The notes: generated by a model from the sequence alone, not told the origin. DNA of 18,251 nt from Chloroflexota bacterium (GCA_015478675.1 JADMIH010000071.1:1-18251), one strand, 5' to 3'. Shown: positions 1 to 7,081, numbered from the stretch's first letter. Made by a program: numbers and translations.

Positions 1-21
1 TGGCTCTTCCCAAGAAGAAAG

Positions 22-59
22 CCCCCTCTCCCTTCATGGGAGAGGGGGTTGGGGGGTGA
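22..59. repeat. G-rich intergenic hairpin repeat
   Basis: A perfect 11-bp inverted repeat (22-32 with 38-48) has a 5-base loop TTCAT and is followed by a G-rich tail, TTGGGGGGTGAG. Similar pyrimidine/purine hairpin repeats are common between genes in several bacterial phyla. Here it may be a dispersed repeat or the transcription end of a gene to the left. No T-run follows the stem, so it is not a classic intrinsic terminator. Only one copy lies in this window. Confidence 0.6.
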
Positions 60-141
60 GGGCAGATGGCGCAACACCCGCACGGATACCCCAAGAAGAT
101 TGCTCCACCCTTACTCTGAACAATTACTATGCACGTAGCTA

Positions 142-170
142 TTGACAAAGCGACATCCTGGTGCTATTAT
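142..170 (+). promoter_or_regulatory. sigma70-type promoter of the LacI-family gene
   Basis: A perfect -35 box TTGACA (142-147) and a -10 box TATTAT (165-170) are separated by exactly 17 bases. This is the best promoter match I found in the window. Transcription would start near 177, leaving a 5' leader of about 110 bases before the ATG at 289. The surrounding bases are AT-richer than the genes. The start of transcription is inferred, not seen. Confidence 0.75.
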
Positions 171-183
171 GGGAGCGGTTGCA
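170..183. promoter_or_regulatory. putative LacI/GalR-family operator overlapping the -10 box
   Basis: TGGGAGCGGTTGCA fits the LacI/GalR operator pattern TGnAAnCGnTTnCA at all but one defined position, and it also closely resembles a CcpA-type cre site. It begins on the last base of the -10 box and covers the expected transcription start, an ideal place for repression. The adjacent gene encodes a LacI-family protein, so autoregulation is the natural inference. The same 15 bases (with the following G) recur at 1190-1204. Confidence 0.5.
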
Positions 184-288
184 GAGACTTTTAACGTTGA
201 GGCAGAGCTAAACAGCCTGCACTACTTGGATTGTCGGCGGGTAAGGGCCGTGAGCGCTCCCACCTGGTTGCGATGGAGATAGTGGTGA

Positions 289-1314
289 ATGGCGACAACT
301 CTTGAAGAAATAGCTAAATCCGCAGGTGTTTCACGCTCAACGGTCTCTCGCGTGATCAACGATCAACCTAACGTTGACCAGGAGACCCGGGCACGGGTGC
401 TGCTCGTGGCGGAGAGCCTCAACTACCAGCCTAATATCGCCGCTCGTAGCCTGGCCGCTGGACGGACCCAGATCCTTGGTCTTGCCATACCCGCCGGCGT
501 GTCAACTCTCTTTGCCGACCCCTACTTCCCACTCCTCATCCAGGGCATCACTTCCGCCTGTAATGCGCAGGATCATTCCGTTATGCTCTGGGTCGGGGAA
601 CCGGAATACGAGCGGCGCACGATCCGGCGGCTGCTCGCCGGTGGCTTAGTAGATGGCGTTATCCTCGCTTCGGCGCTGGTGGACGACCCCATCCTGGAAG
701 CGTTGCTCAAACGGGGCTTACCCTTCGTTATGATTGGACGGCACGCCACCAGCGACAGGACGAGCTATATCGACGTTGACAACCTGAACAGCGCGCACGA
801 AATGGTCGCATACTTGCTGCGCGCGGGCTACAAACGTGTAGCTACTATAACGGGCCCGAGAAATATGGTCGCTGGCGCTGACCGGTTGCAGGGTTACCTG
901 GCTGCTCTGCGCGAGCGCAAGATTGCCTGCGATCCCTCTTTGATAGTAGAAGGGGACTTTACGGAAGAGGGTGGGTACAGAGCGATGCAGCGACTTTTGT
1001 CTCTCCCAACAGGACCGGGCGATGCGGTCTTCGTCGCCAGCGACGGTATGGCGCTCGGCGCTATGCGGGCTTTGCGCGAGGTGGGCAAGCGCGTGCCCGA
1101 TGATATCGCACTCACCGGCTTCGATGATCTCCCTTTCGCCGCTCACATGGACCCACCACTTACCACGGTAAGGCAGCCTGTTTACCGTTTGGGAGCGGTT
1201 GCAGCCGAAACGTTGATAGAGATGGTCAGCCACCCTGGCGCGTCACCACGCCGTATTCTTCTACCTACGGAGCTGGTAATCCGCTCTTCTTGCGGTTCGC
1301 TACCGCACCGCTAG
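289..1314 (+). CDS. LacI/GalR-family transcriptional repressor
   Basis: A 341-residue protein of normal length for the family. An N-terminal LacI-type HTH (residues about 4-24, with GVSRSTVSRVIN) is followed by the hinge region around residues 46-58 (NYQPN, then AARSL). A type-I periplasmic-binding-protein-like sugar-sensing domain fills residues about 60-335 and includes the typical late motifs GFDD and LTTVRQP. It should bind a sugar or sugar phosphate in the cytoplasm and release DNA. The ATG at 289 has a modest GGAG (275-278) ten bases upstream. It is first in the locus, has its own strong promoter and operator, and probably regulates itself and the transporter/glycosidase genes downstream. 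The effector cannot be read from the sequence. A beta-gluco/manno-oligosaccharide or an amino-sugar intermediate would suit the neighbours. Family assignment is secure. Confidence 0.95.
   Translation: MATTLEEIAKSAGVSRSTVSRVINDQPNVDQETRARVLLVAESLNYQPNIAARSLAAGRTQILGLAIPAGVSTLFADPYFPLLIQGITSACNAQDHSVMLWVGEPEYERRTIRRLLAGGLVDGVILASALVDDPILEALLKRGLPFVMIGRHATSDRTSYIDVDNLNSAHEMVAYLLRAGYKRVATITGPRNMVAGADRLQGYLAALRERKIACDPSLIVEGDFTEEGGYRAMQRLLSLPTGPGDAVFVASDGMALGAMRALREVGKRVPDDIALTGFDDLPFAAHMDPPLTTVRQPVYRLGAVAAETLIEMVSHPGASPRRILLPTELVIRSSCGSLPHR
1190..1203. promoter_or_regulatory. second copy of the LacI-type operator, inside the repressor gene
   Basis: The 14 bases TGGGAGCGGTTGCA are identical to the candidate operator at 170-183, and the identity extends one base further. 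Centre-to-centre distance is 1020 bases. Auxiliary operators inside coding sequence are known for LacI-family systems (lacO2 in lacZ), so a DNA loop is conceivable. The copy may also be coincidence, because the bases encode ordinary residues (LGAVAA) near the C-terminus. Confidence 0.3.
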
Positions 1315-1429
1315 AGGCTATCACAGCCAGAAGGGTTGTATCCTGAGAATAGTATAAAGCTATGCCACCCGGCACGCTCACGCTGATCTGAGTACAATCG
1401 GCACAAGGCAAAAGAGAAGAGAGGCTAAT

Positions 1430-3358
1430 ATGGGACAGAGACGTCCAAGTGTGCGGGAAGGATTGTTGCATTTATGCAGCGACGATACAACGCTCGCGCC
1501 CGCCATCAGCCTACACTCCCCCTCCTGGTTCACCTGGCTGCAAGGGCACTCTATATTCGTTTACGAGCTCCCCTTCCTGCATTTTACCGCTCGCAAGGAA
1601 AGGCGCGCAGGTGGTGCGTACTGGTACGCATACCGGCGGCGGGGAGGTAAGTTACACACGGCATACCTCGGCAAGTCCGACGAACTGACGCTGGAACGCT
1701 TGAGCACGGTCGCCACCGGGATGCAACAAGTCGAAAACGCCACCCGTATGCCTGCTGCCATGCCTTCCGCCATGCCTTCCGCCATGCCTACCCACCACGC
1801 CGCAACACCTTCCACCACTGACTTTGACGCCCCCTCCGCGCCACACCTGCGTCCCACTTTACAACCTTGCATACAGCCTCCTCCCGGTCTTCCAGTTCCA
1901 CTCACCCCCCTCATAGGCCGCGAAGTAGACGCCGCCCGCGCTGCCGCCCTTTTGTGCCGCCCAAGCGTACGCTTGCTCAGCCTCGTTGGACGTGGCGGCA
2001 TCGGTAAAACCCGGCTGGCGCTCCAGGTTGCGGCAGAGATCGCGGAGCGCTTCGCCGACGGCGTCTACCTGGTGCCGCTCGCTGAGGTGCGCGACCCACA
2101 AATGGTGCTGCCTGTAGTGGCCCGTGCACTTGGGATAAAGGCAGAGCCTGGTACATCAGTGGCAGAGATGTTGAAAGCGGTTTTGAAGCAAAAGCTCCTT
2201 TTGCTGGTGCTTGACAACTTTGAGCAGCTGATGCCCGCCGCCTCGTACCTGGTGGACCTCCTCACCGCGTGCCCAATGCTCAAGCTAATGGTTACGAGCC
2301 GAGAGGTGCTTCACCTTTGCGGAGAGCAACCCTTTCCGGTAGGCCCGCTGGAGTTCCCAGACCTTGCGCATCCGGCACCGGCTGATCTGCTGCGGCACTG
2401 CCCCTCTGTAAGCCTCTTCCTCCAGCGCGCGGAGGCCGTTGCCCCAGGTATTGCTGCGAGTCCCGCAACTATTCGCGCGGTCGCGCAGATATGCGCCCGG
2501 CTTGAGGGTCTGCCGCTCGCGATTGAGCTTGCGGCTGCTCGCGTCAAGCTCCTACCGCCCCAGGCCTTGATAACACGACTGGAGCGCAAGCTCGAGGTGC
2601 TAACTGGAGGTGGTGCGGATATGGCTGAGCGACACAAGTCGTTACGCGCAACATTCATCTGGAGCCACGACTTGCTCACGGCTGAGGAGCAGTCTCTTTT
2701 TCGCAGGCTCGCCATCTTTGCGGGTGGCTGCACGTTGGAAGCGGCCCATGGTGTATGCAACGCTTCCGGTGATCTGACTTCGCCCTTCCTGGACCTGATC
2801 TCTTCTCTTGTGGATAAAAACATGCTGCAAACAGACAGGCGAGAAGCACAGCCGTCTCGGATTTACATGTTAGATACGGTGCGTGAGTATGCCCTGGAAT
2901 GCTTGCTGGGGAGTGGCGAGTTACAGTCTCTGCGGAAAGCTCACGCAGCATACTATTCAGGCTATCTGCTGAGGGCCTGGCCGTGGGGGGAGGGAGATAC
3001 GCCTGGGCAGGAGCATACAGCCAACTGCTCCGCTCGTGAAGATACTTCTATGCTGCGCACCCTTCCTGCATACGCCCCGCTCTGTTCTTCTCAGGGTGAG
3101 AGCCGTCCCGCTGGGCTGACCAACCGCGAGCTTGAGGCGCTGCTCCTCCTCGCCGAAGGACTATCAAACGACCAGATCGCCTGTAGGCTCGTGATCAGCA
3201 CAGCTACGGTCAAGACATATCTGAGCGCCATTTATAACAAACTCGGCGTCTCCTCTCGTACGGCGGCAATGCGCTTCGTCATAGACCACCTGCATGGCGC
3301 GCACGCAGCTTCCCTTCCGCGACCGCAGGCCGACGCTCTCTCCAGCCATGCCTCCTGA
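1430..3358 (+). CDS. LuxR-family regulator with NB-ARC-type ATPase domain, lacking TPRs
   Basis: A 642-residue multidomain regulator. Residues about 31-95 form a W/Y/R-rich domain (YWYAYRR, then LGKSDELTLERL) that I recall from Ktedonobacteria ATP-binding LuxR proteins. Residues 107-150 are a low-complexity Met/Pro/Ala linker with four MPxx units. Residues about 158-500 are an AAA/NB-ARC ATPase: Walker A GRGGIGKT (187-194), Walker B LLLVLDN (257-263), GLPLAIELAAAR (360-371) and the winged-helix region. A LuxR HTH occupies residues 560-622 (LTNRELE, then ATVKTYLSAIYNKLGV). Relatives of the MalT type usually carry several hundred residues of TPR sensor repeats before the HTH. Here only about 60 unremarkable residues separate the two. 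AGAGAGG five bases before the ATG supports the start. The gene lies 115 bases after the repressor. It may activate the locus, but the signal is unknown. Confidence 0.88.
   Translation: MGQRRPSVREGLLHLCSDDTTLAPAISLHSPSWFTWLQGHSIFVYELPFLHFTARKERRAGGAYWYAYRRRGGKLHTAYLGKSDELTLERLSTVATGMQQVENATRMPAAMPSAMPSAMPTHHAATPSTTDFDAPSAPHLRPTLQPCIQPPPGLPVPLTPLIGREVDAARAAALLCRPSVRLLSLVGRGGIGKTRLALQVAAEIAERFADGVYLVPLAEVRDPQMVLPVVARALGIKAEPGTSVAEMLKAVLKQKLLLLVLDNFEQLMPAASYLVDLLTACPMLKLMVTSREVLHLCGEQPFPVGPLEFPDLAHPAPADLLRHCPSVSLFLQRAEAVAPGIAASPATIRAVAQICARLEGLPLAIELAAARVKLLPPQALITRLERKLEVLTGGGADMAERHKSLRATFIWSHDLLTAEEQSLFRRLAIFAGGCTLEAAHGVCNASGDLTSPFLDLISSLVDKNMLQTDRREAQPSRIYMLDTVREYALECLLGSGELQSLRKAHAAYYSGYLLRAWPWGEGDTPGQEHTANCSAREDTSMLRTLPAYAPLCSSQGESRPAGLTNRELEALLLLAEGLSNDQIACRLVISTATVKTYLSAIYNKLGVSSRTAAMRFVIDHLHGAHAASLPRPQADALSSHAS
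1748..1795 (+). repeat. 12-bp tandem repeat in the linker of the LuxR-family regulator
   Basis: Four 12-base units start at 1748, 1760, 1772 and 1784. The second and third (ATGCCTTCCGCC) are identical, while the first and last diverge. They encode MPAA, MPSA, MPSA, MPTH. The reading frame is kept, so copy-number change would only alter linker length between the N-terminal domain and the ATPase. Confidence 0.8.
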
Positions 3359-3381
3359 AGAAGCCTGCCTGAAGAAGCCTG
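3354..3381. repeat. 14-bp tandem duplication across the stop codon
   Basis: CCTGAAGAAGCCTG occurs twice head-to-tail (3354-3367 and 3368-3381) without a mismatch. The first unit contains the TGA stop (3356-3358) of the LuxR-family regulator; the second is non-coding. It looks like a recent slippage duplication with no effect on the protein. Confidence 0.85.
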
Positions 3382-3766
3382 TTTGTGATCTCTCGTAGTG
3401 CAAGGCTGGGAGTGGAAAGGAGTGGGCGGTGGTGTTAGCCTTCAACCCGGGGCAAAGAAAAACATCGCGAAAGAAGTTCACAAAAGCGGCCTTTGTGTAA
3501 CTATTACCTAACTTAGCGTACAGATGCTTACGGCTGACGGCACGGCGGGGTCACGTCAGACCCTCTAACAAGACGTTGATCCCCTTTCCTGACGGTAGAC
3601 TCAGGCAGCCACTCAACACAAATCCCTATCTTTTTCCCGATGCATCCAGCATGCATCTATGCTAGCCTATCTAAGGCCTTGTATATCATCCGATATCTGA
3701 TCGCTTAGCACTCTTTGTTCTCAGGCCGCTGGAGACTACCATACCGATTGGGGATTTATGCTATCG

Positions 3767-3793
3767 GCGCTACCTGTAGGTAACAGGTAGCGC
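3767..3793. promoter_or_regulatory. perfect 11-bp inverted repeat, candidate operator or hairpin
   Basis: GCGCTACCTGT (3767-3777) and its exact reverse complement (3783-3793) flank a 5-base loop AGGTA. There is no following T-run, so an intrinsic terminator is unlikely. It lies about 310 bases before the binding-protein ATG. It could be a dimeric repressor/activator site or a structured 5' leader element. It does not fit the LacI pattern. I do not recognise the cognate factor. Confidence 0.5.
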
Positions 3794-3990
3794 ACCGAAA
3801 CTGCGCTTTGGGCAGCGAAAACGGCGTAGCAGAATGTCTACATATTGGAGATAGCTAAAGAGAGGTGCATATGAGTTAGATAGGAGGAAAGTTCGGCGAC
3901 AGCAGATATTTGGATTACGCTAAAGCGCGCTGATGGCTGAGCCGTTGGGTAAGCGCGACAAAAGAGGACGGGGCAGCCCTGATAGCGCCT

Positions 3991-4037
3991 AGTGATATGT
4001 GTGACATATATCACCCACTGCACACCACATGTCACAC
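3991..4037. promoter_or_regulatory. cluster of TGTGA-type half-sites including a CRP/FNR-like palindrome
   Basis: TGTGA (4000-4004), six bases, then TCACC (4011-4015) matches the CRP consensus TGTGA-N6-TCACA at nine of ten positions. Around it lie another forward half-site AGTGATAT (3991-3998) and a reverse half-site ATGTCACA (4029-4036). GTGTGACAT (3999-4007) and ATGTCACAC (4029-4037) form an exact 9-bp inverted repeat, and GTGATAT (3992-3998) with ATATCAC (4008-4014) forms an exact 7-bp one. The core site lies about 87 bases before the binding-protein ATG, a plausible activator position. Binding by a CRP-family protein is an inference. Confidence 0.5.
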
Positions 4038-4058
4038 TCAAGGCTGTGCCGACGTTTG

Positions 4059-4081
4059 TTGCATCTCGAAATTGAATGCAA
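4059..4081. promoter_or_regulatory. TTGCAT-N11-ATGCAA inverted repeat upstream of the binding-protein RBS
   Basis: TTGCAT (4059-4064) and ATGCAA (4076-4081) are exact reverse complements with 11 bases between. The element ends nine bases before the GGAGG ribosome-binding site. It could be an operator that acts on transcription or a weak structure near the RBS. The arms are short, so chance cannot be excluded. Confidence 0.25.
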
Positions 4082-4101
4082 AAGAGTATGGAGGCTCAAA
4101 G

Positions 4102-5934
4102 ATGAACTTGATCCGTGTGAGATTTCGCTCCAGGTTGCAACTGCTCCTACCGCTATGTGTTGGGGCCGTTATGGTTCTCAATGCTTGCGGTGGCGAGGCA
4201 TCCACGCCTACAACGATCCCAGCAGCCGGCTCAGTTGCCACGGCTGCTGCCACCGACACCACCGGGATGGCAGCCCCTACCGATACCATAGGAACCGGTG
4301 CCACAGCGTCTACACCGGCGACCGGCGCTACCGTGCCCCCAGCAGGCAACGGTATAATGACGGTGTCCGTAGCACAGCAGGCTACGTGGGTCCGCAACTT
4401 TAACCCTTTCTCCGGCGACTTCCGCTTCCCAACTATCAACGGCATTTACGAGCCGATGATGATCTACAACACCGTCAAGGGCGAATTGACTCCCTGGCTC
4501 GCAAGCGCCTATAAGTGGAGCACTGACAATAAAACCCTGACCTTCACCTTGCGCAACGACGTCAAGTGGTCCGACGGCCAGCCTTTCACTGCTGATGATG
4601 TGGCCTTTACCTTCAACCTCTTCAAGAACACGAACGGCTTGCAAGGCCCAGGCGGCCAGGCGATGAACGGCAGCACCGCATATGTTGACAGTGTCTCTGC
4701 GCCTGACAAGACGACCGTCGTCTTCAACTTCAAGACCGCCTTCACACCTGGCCTCTACGATATAGCAAGCCAGGATATTGTGGCCCAGCACATCTGGAAG
4801 GATGTACCGGACCCGGTGAAGTACACCAATGACAACCCGGTCGGCACCGGCCCCTTCACCCAGGTGACAGTCTTTCAGCCCCAGATATTTGAAGTAGATA
4901 AGAACCCTAACTACTGGCAGCCCGGCAAGCCCTACATCCAGGGTATCCGCCAACCCGCTTATCCCGGCAACGACCAGGCGAACCTGGCAACGGTTAACGG
5001 TGAGAACGACTACGCCGCCAACTTCATCCCCGACATAGACAAAGTCTTCGTCTCCAAAGATCCGACCAACAACGGCTACTGGTTCCCCCCCTTCGGCGCA
5101 ACGGTGATGTTGTATCTCAACACTACCAAAAAGCCTTTTGACGACCCGAACGTGCGCAAAGCGATCAGTATGGCGATAGACCGCAACCAGATAGCCACTG
5201 TTGCCGAGTACGGCTATACCAAACCCGCCGATGTGACAGGCCTGAGCGACGCCTACCCGAACTTCAAAGTCTCCGATCCCTCCAAGCTCGGCGACTGGGC
5301 AACGATGAACGTGGACAAAGCCAACCAGATGCTCGACGCCGCCGGCCTGAAGAAGGGCTCCAACGGTATGCGCGCCAACGCCGACGGCTCGGCGATGACA
5401 TACGAGATCAACGTCGTTGACGGCTGGTCGGACTGGGTATCCTCGGTGCAGATCATCGCCCAGAACCTCAAGGCTATCGGCATAACCGCCTCGGTGAAGG
5501 CCTACGACTTCAGCACCTGGCTTGACCGCGTGCAGAAGGGCAACTTCGACGTATCTATCGGCTGGAGTTCCGGCGGAGCTACCCCTTACAACTACTATCG
5601 CGACCAGATGTCACAGCGCTCCTTCCAGCCAATCGGCACGATAGCAGGCGCGGACTGGCACCGCTACGTCAGCAAGAAGGGCGACGACTTGCTGAACCAG
5701 CTGGCGGCCACCTCGGATGCTACGCAGCAAAAGTCTATCGCAGAGCAACTGCAACAGACATTTGCTGACGAAGCGCCCGCGATTCCCCTGTTCCCCGGCC
5801 CTGACTGGTACGAGTACAACACCACCCGCTTCACCGGCTTCCCGACGAAGGACAACCAGTACGCCATTGGTTCGTTCTTCAACCAGAGCACGCCTGAGCA
5901 GCTGATCGTGATGACGACAGTCAAGCCAAAGTAA
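4102..5934 (+). CDS. ABC transporter family-5 solute-binding lipoprotein (likely oligosaccharide)
   Basis: A 610-residue extracellular binding protein of the Opp/Dpp family (SBP_bac_5). A basic N-terminus and hydrophobic stretch lead to a lipobox LNAC with C29 as the lipidated residue. Residues about 31-83 are a Thr/Ala/Pro-rich tether. The binding domain follows, with the family signatures LRNDVKWSDGQPFTADDV and GTGPF. The ATG at 4102 is preferred over an in-frame ATG at 3997 because GGAGG (4090-4094) sits seven bases before it and the signal peptide then starts properly. Family-5 proteins bind peptides, nickel or beta-linked oligosaccharides. Three glycosidases in the same gene row favour oligosaccharides, but the sequence alone does not prove this. 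It is followed by a hairpin and then the permeases. The long leader upstream probably contains its control sites. Confidence 0.93.
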   Translation: MNLIRVRFRSRLQLLLPLCVGAVMVLNACGGEASTPTTIPAAGSVATAAATDTTGMAAPTDTIGTGATASTPATGATVPPAGNGIMTVSVAQQATWVRNFNPFSGDFRFPTINGIYEPMMIYNTVKGELTPWLASAYKWSTDNKTLTFTLRNDVKWSDGQPFTADDVAFTFNLFKNTNGLQGPGGQAMNGSTAYVDSVSAPDKTTVVFNFKTAFTPGLYDIASQDIVAQHIWKDVPDPVKYTNDNPVGTGPFTQVTVFQPQIFEVDKNPNYWQPGKPYIQGIRQPAYPGNDQANLATVNGENDYAANFIPDIDKVFVSKDPTNNGYWFPPFGATVMLYLNTTKKPFDDPNVRKAISMAIDRNQIATVAEYGYTKPADVTGLSDAYPNFKVSDPSKLGDWATMNVDKANQMLDAAGLKKGSNGMRANADGSAMTYEINVVDGWSDWVSSVQIIAQNLKAIGITASVKAYDFSTWLDRVQKGNFDVSIGWSSGGATPYNYYRDQMSQRSFQPIGTIAGADWHRYVSKKGDDLLNQLAATSDATQQKSIAEQLQQTFADEAPAIPLFPGPDWYEYNTTRFTGFPTKDNQYAIGSFFNQSTPEQLIVMTTVKPK

Positions 5935-5951
5935 GGTTTACAACCTTTGTC

Positions 5952-5981
5952 GGGAGACACCCGCCCGGGTGGGTGTCTCCC
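5952..5981 (+). terminator. strong hairpin after the binding-protein gene (attenuator/mRNA stabiliser)
   Basis: A perfect 11-bp stem GGGAGACACCC / GGGTGTCTCCC (5952-5962 with 5971-5981) encloses an 8-base loop that can pair a little further. It starts 18 bases after the stop and is followed by CTCGTTTG, a poor T-run. A partial terminator or RNA-stabilising hairpin here would let the binding protein be made in excess over the membrane subunits, as in other ABC operons. A second smaller hairpin (GAGCTGT 6039-6045 with ACAGCTC 6052-6058) lies in the same gap. Confidence 0.6.
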
Positions 5982-6103
5982 TCGTTTGCTAGCGTGGCAC
6001 CCGGCTATTTCGGTTACACAGATGAAAATGGCTGCCACGAGCTGTCATGGCACAGCTCATGCAGCCTGTATTCTCTCGTAAGACCGCTCCTGGGAGGGCA
6101 ACG

Positions 6104-7081
6104 ATGCGCTTCATCCTCCGGCGATTGGGCTTCTACCTGCTTGCGGCGTGGGCTTCGCTCACCATTAACTTCTTCTTGCCCCGCCTGATCCCTGGCGACC
6201 CCGCCTCGGCTATTTTCGCTGCCGCGCGCGGCCAGATGCAGCCAGAACAGCTAACGCAAATACGCGCAGCCCTGGGGTTGAGCGAGGAGCCGTTGATCAA
6301 CCAGTATCTCACCTATCTATCCAATATTTTTCGCGGTAATTTCGGCATATCCTTTTCGGCGTTCCCTGCGCCCGTGACGACGGTAATCGGTAACGGCTTG
6401 TTCTGGACGCTCTTACTCGGTTTTACATCGCTCGTCCTGAGCTTTATCATCGGCAACGTCATCGGCATAGTTGGCTCATGGCGCCGGGGTGGAATAGTGG
6501 ATAGCACGCTCCCACCGCTGCTGATCTTCGTCGGGGCATTCCCCCCTTTTTTCCTGGCGCTGATGGGCCTCTACTTCCTGGGCTTCCAGCTGCAATGGTT
6601 CCCGCTACGCCACGCATTCGATGATAATCTCACCCCCGCCTTTACCCTCCCCTTTATACTGAGTGTTATCCAGCATCTTTTGCTTCCAGGTCTCACGATC
6701 ATCGCCGTTTCGCTAGGCGGGTGGGTGCTTGGCATGCGCAACACGATGATTGGGGTGCTAGCCGAAGATTATGTGACGCTGGCCGAGGCCAAGGGTTTGT
6801 CGCAACGCAGCATCATGTTCAACTATGCTGCTCGCAACGCTCTCCTGCCGAGTGTTACCGCCTTTGGCATGGCGCTGGGCTTCATATTGAGTGGGCAACT
6901 CCTGGTAGAATTAATCTTCGGATATCCCGGCCTCGGCTACTTGCTGCTACAGTCGGTGCGCGGCCTGGACTACCCACTGATGCAGGGGTTGTTTCTCATG
7001 ATCACGTTCGCGGTGCTGGCCGCTAATTTCATCGTTGACGTGCTCTATACGCGCCTCGACCCACGCATGCGCACCAGCTAG
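6104..7081 (+). CDS. ABC transporter permease, DppB/OppB family
   Basis: A 325-residue integral membrane subunit, normal length for the DppB type. It opens with the typical basic start MRFILRRLGF and a first membrane helix, then an external segment containing LIPGDPA and LGLSEEPL. Further helices follow from about residue 97. The cytoplasmic EAA loop that docks on the ATPase is at residues about 222-250 (LAEAKGLSQR and RNALLPS). The protein ends with the family's TRLDPR motif. The ATG at 6104 is chosen because GGGAGG (6092-6097) lies six bases upstream; an upstream in-frame ATG at 6047 has no ribosome-binding site and falls in a small hairpin. With the next gene it should form the membrane channel for the substrate delivered by the lipoprotein. 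Confidence 0.95.
   Translation: MRFILRRLGFYLLAAWASLTINFFLPRLIPGDPASAIFAAARGQMQPEQLTQIRAALGLSEEPLINQYLTYLSNIFRGNFGISFSAFPAPVTTVIGNGLFWTLLLGFTSLVLSFIIGNVIGIVGSWRRGGIVDSTLPPLLIFVGAFPPFFLALMGLYFLGFQLQWFPLRHAFDDNLTPAFTLPFILSVIQHLLLPGLTIIAVSLGGWVLGMRNTMIGVLAEDYVTLAEAKGLSQRSIMFNYAARNALLPSVTAFGMALGFILSGQLLVELIFGYPGLGYLLLQSVRGLDYPLMQGLFLMITFAVLAANFIVDVLYTRLDPRMRTS

Larger units (their letters stand above)
3359..4101. other. 743-base intergenic leader before the ABC transporter genes
   Basis: No convincing gene is present; the short reading frames on either strand lack family motifs. The region becomes AT-richer from about 3600. It holds small inverted repeats: 3479-3484 with 3492-3497 (CACAAA/TTTGTG), 3534-3539 with 3554-3559 (CTGACG/CGTCAG) and 3639-3645 with 3651-3657 (GATGCAT/ATGCATC). 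More striking sites at 3767-3793, 3991-4037 and 4059-4081 are listed separately. A weak promoter-like pair is TTGTTC (3715-3720) and TACCAT (3737-3742) with 16 bases between. No strong intrinsic terminator with a T-run follows the regulator. The region probably carries the promoter and control sites of the transporter operon. Confidence 0.6.

Noticed and set aside
1315..1429. Promoter for the LuxR-family gene in the 115-base gap
   Set aside because: TATAAA (1353-1358) and TACAAT (1393-1398) are present, but neither has a -35 box at acceptable spacing.
2173..2189. LacI-like sequence GAAAGCGGTTTTG inside the LuxR-family gene
   Set aside because: One half of the operator pattern fails and the site is deep in coding sequence; chance match.
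3534..3559. CTGACG/CGTCAG hairpin as terminator of the LuxR-family gene
   Set aside because: Only six pairs with a 14-base loop, 175 bases after the stop and no T-run.
3838..4041. Minus-strand open frame of 67 codons in the long intergenic region
   Set aside because: No family motif and no ribosome-binding site recognised; it covers the inverted-repeat cluster that is better explained as regulatory DNA.
3997..4101. N-terminal extension of the binding protein from an upstream in-frame ATG
   Set aside because: It would put 35 non-signal residues with several cysteines before a clear lipoprotein signal peptide; the ATG at 4102 has GGAGG at ideal spacing.
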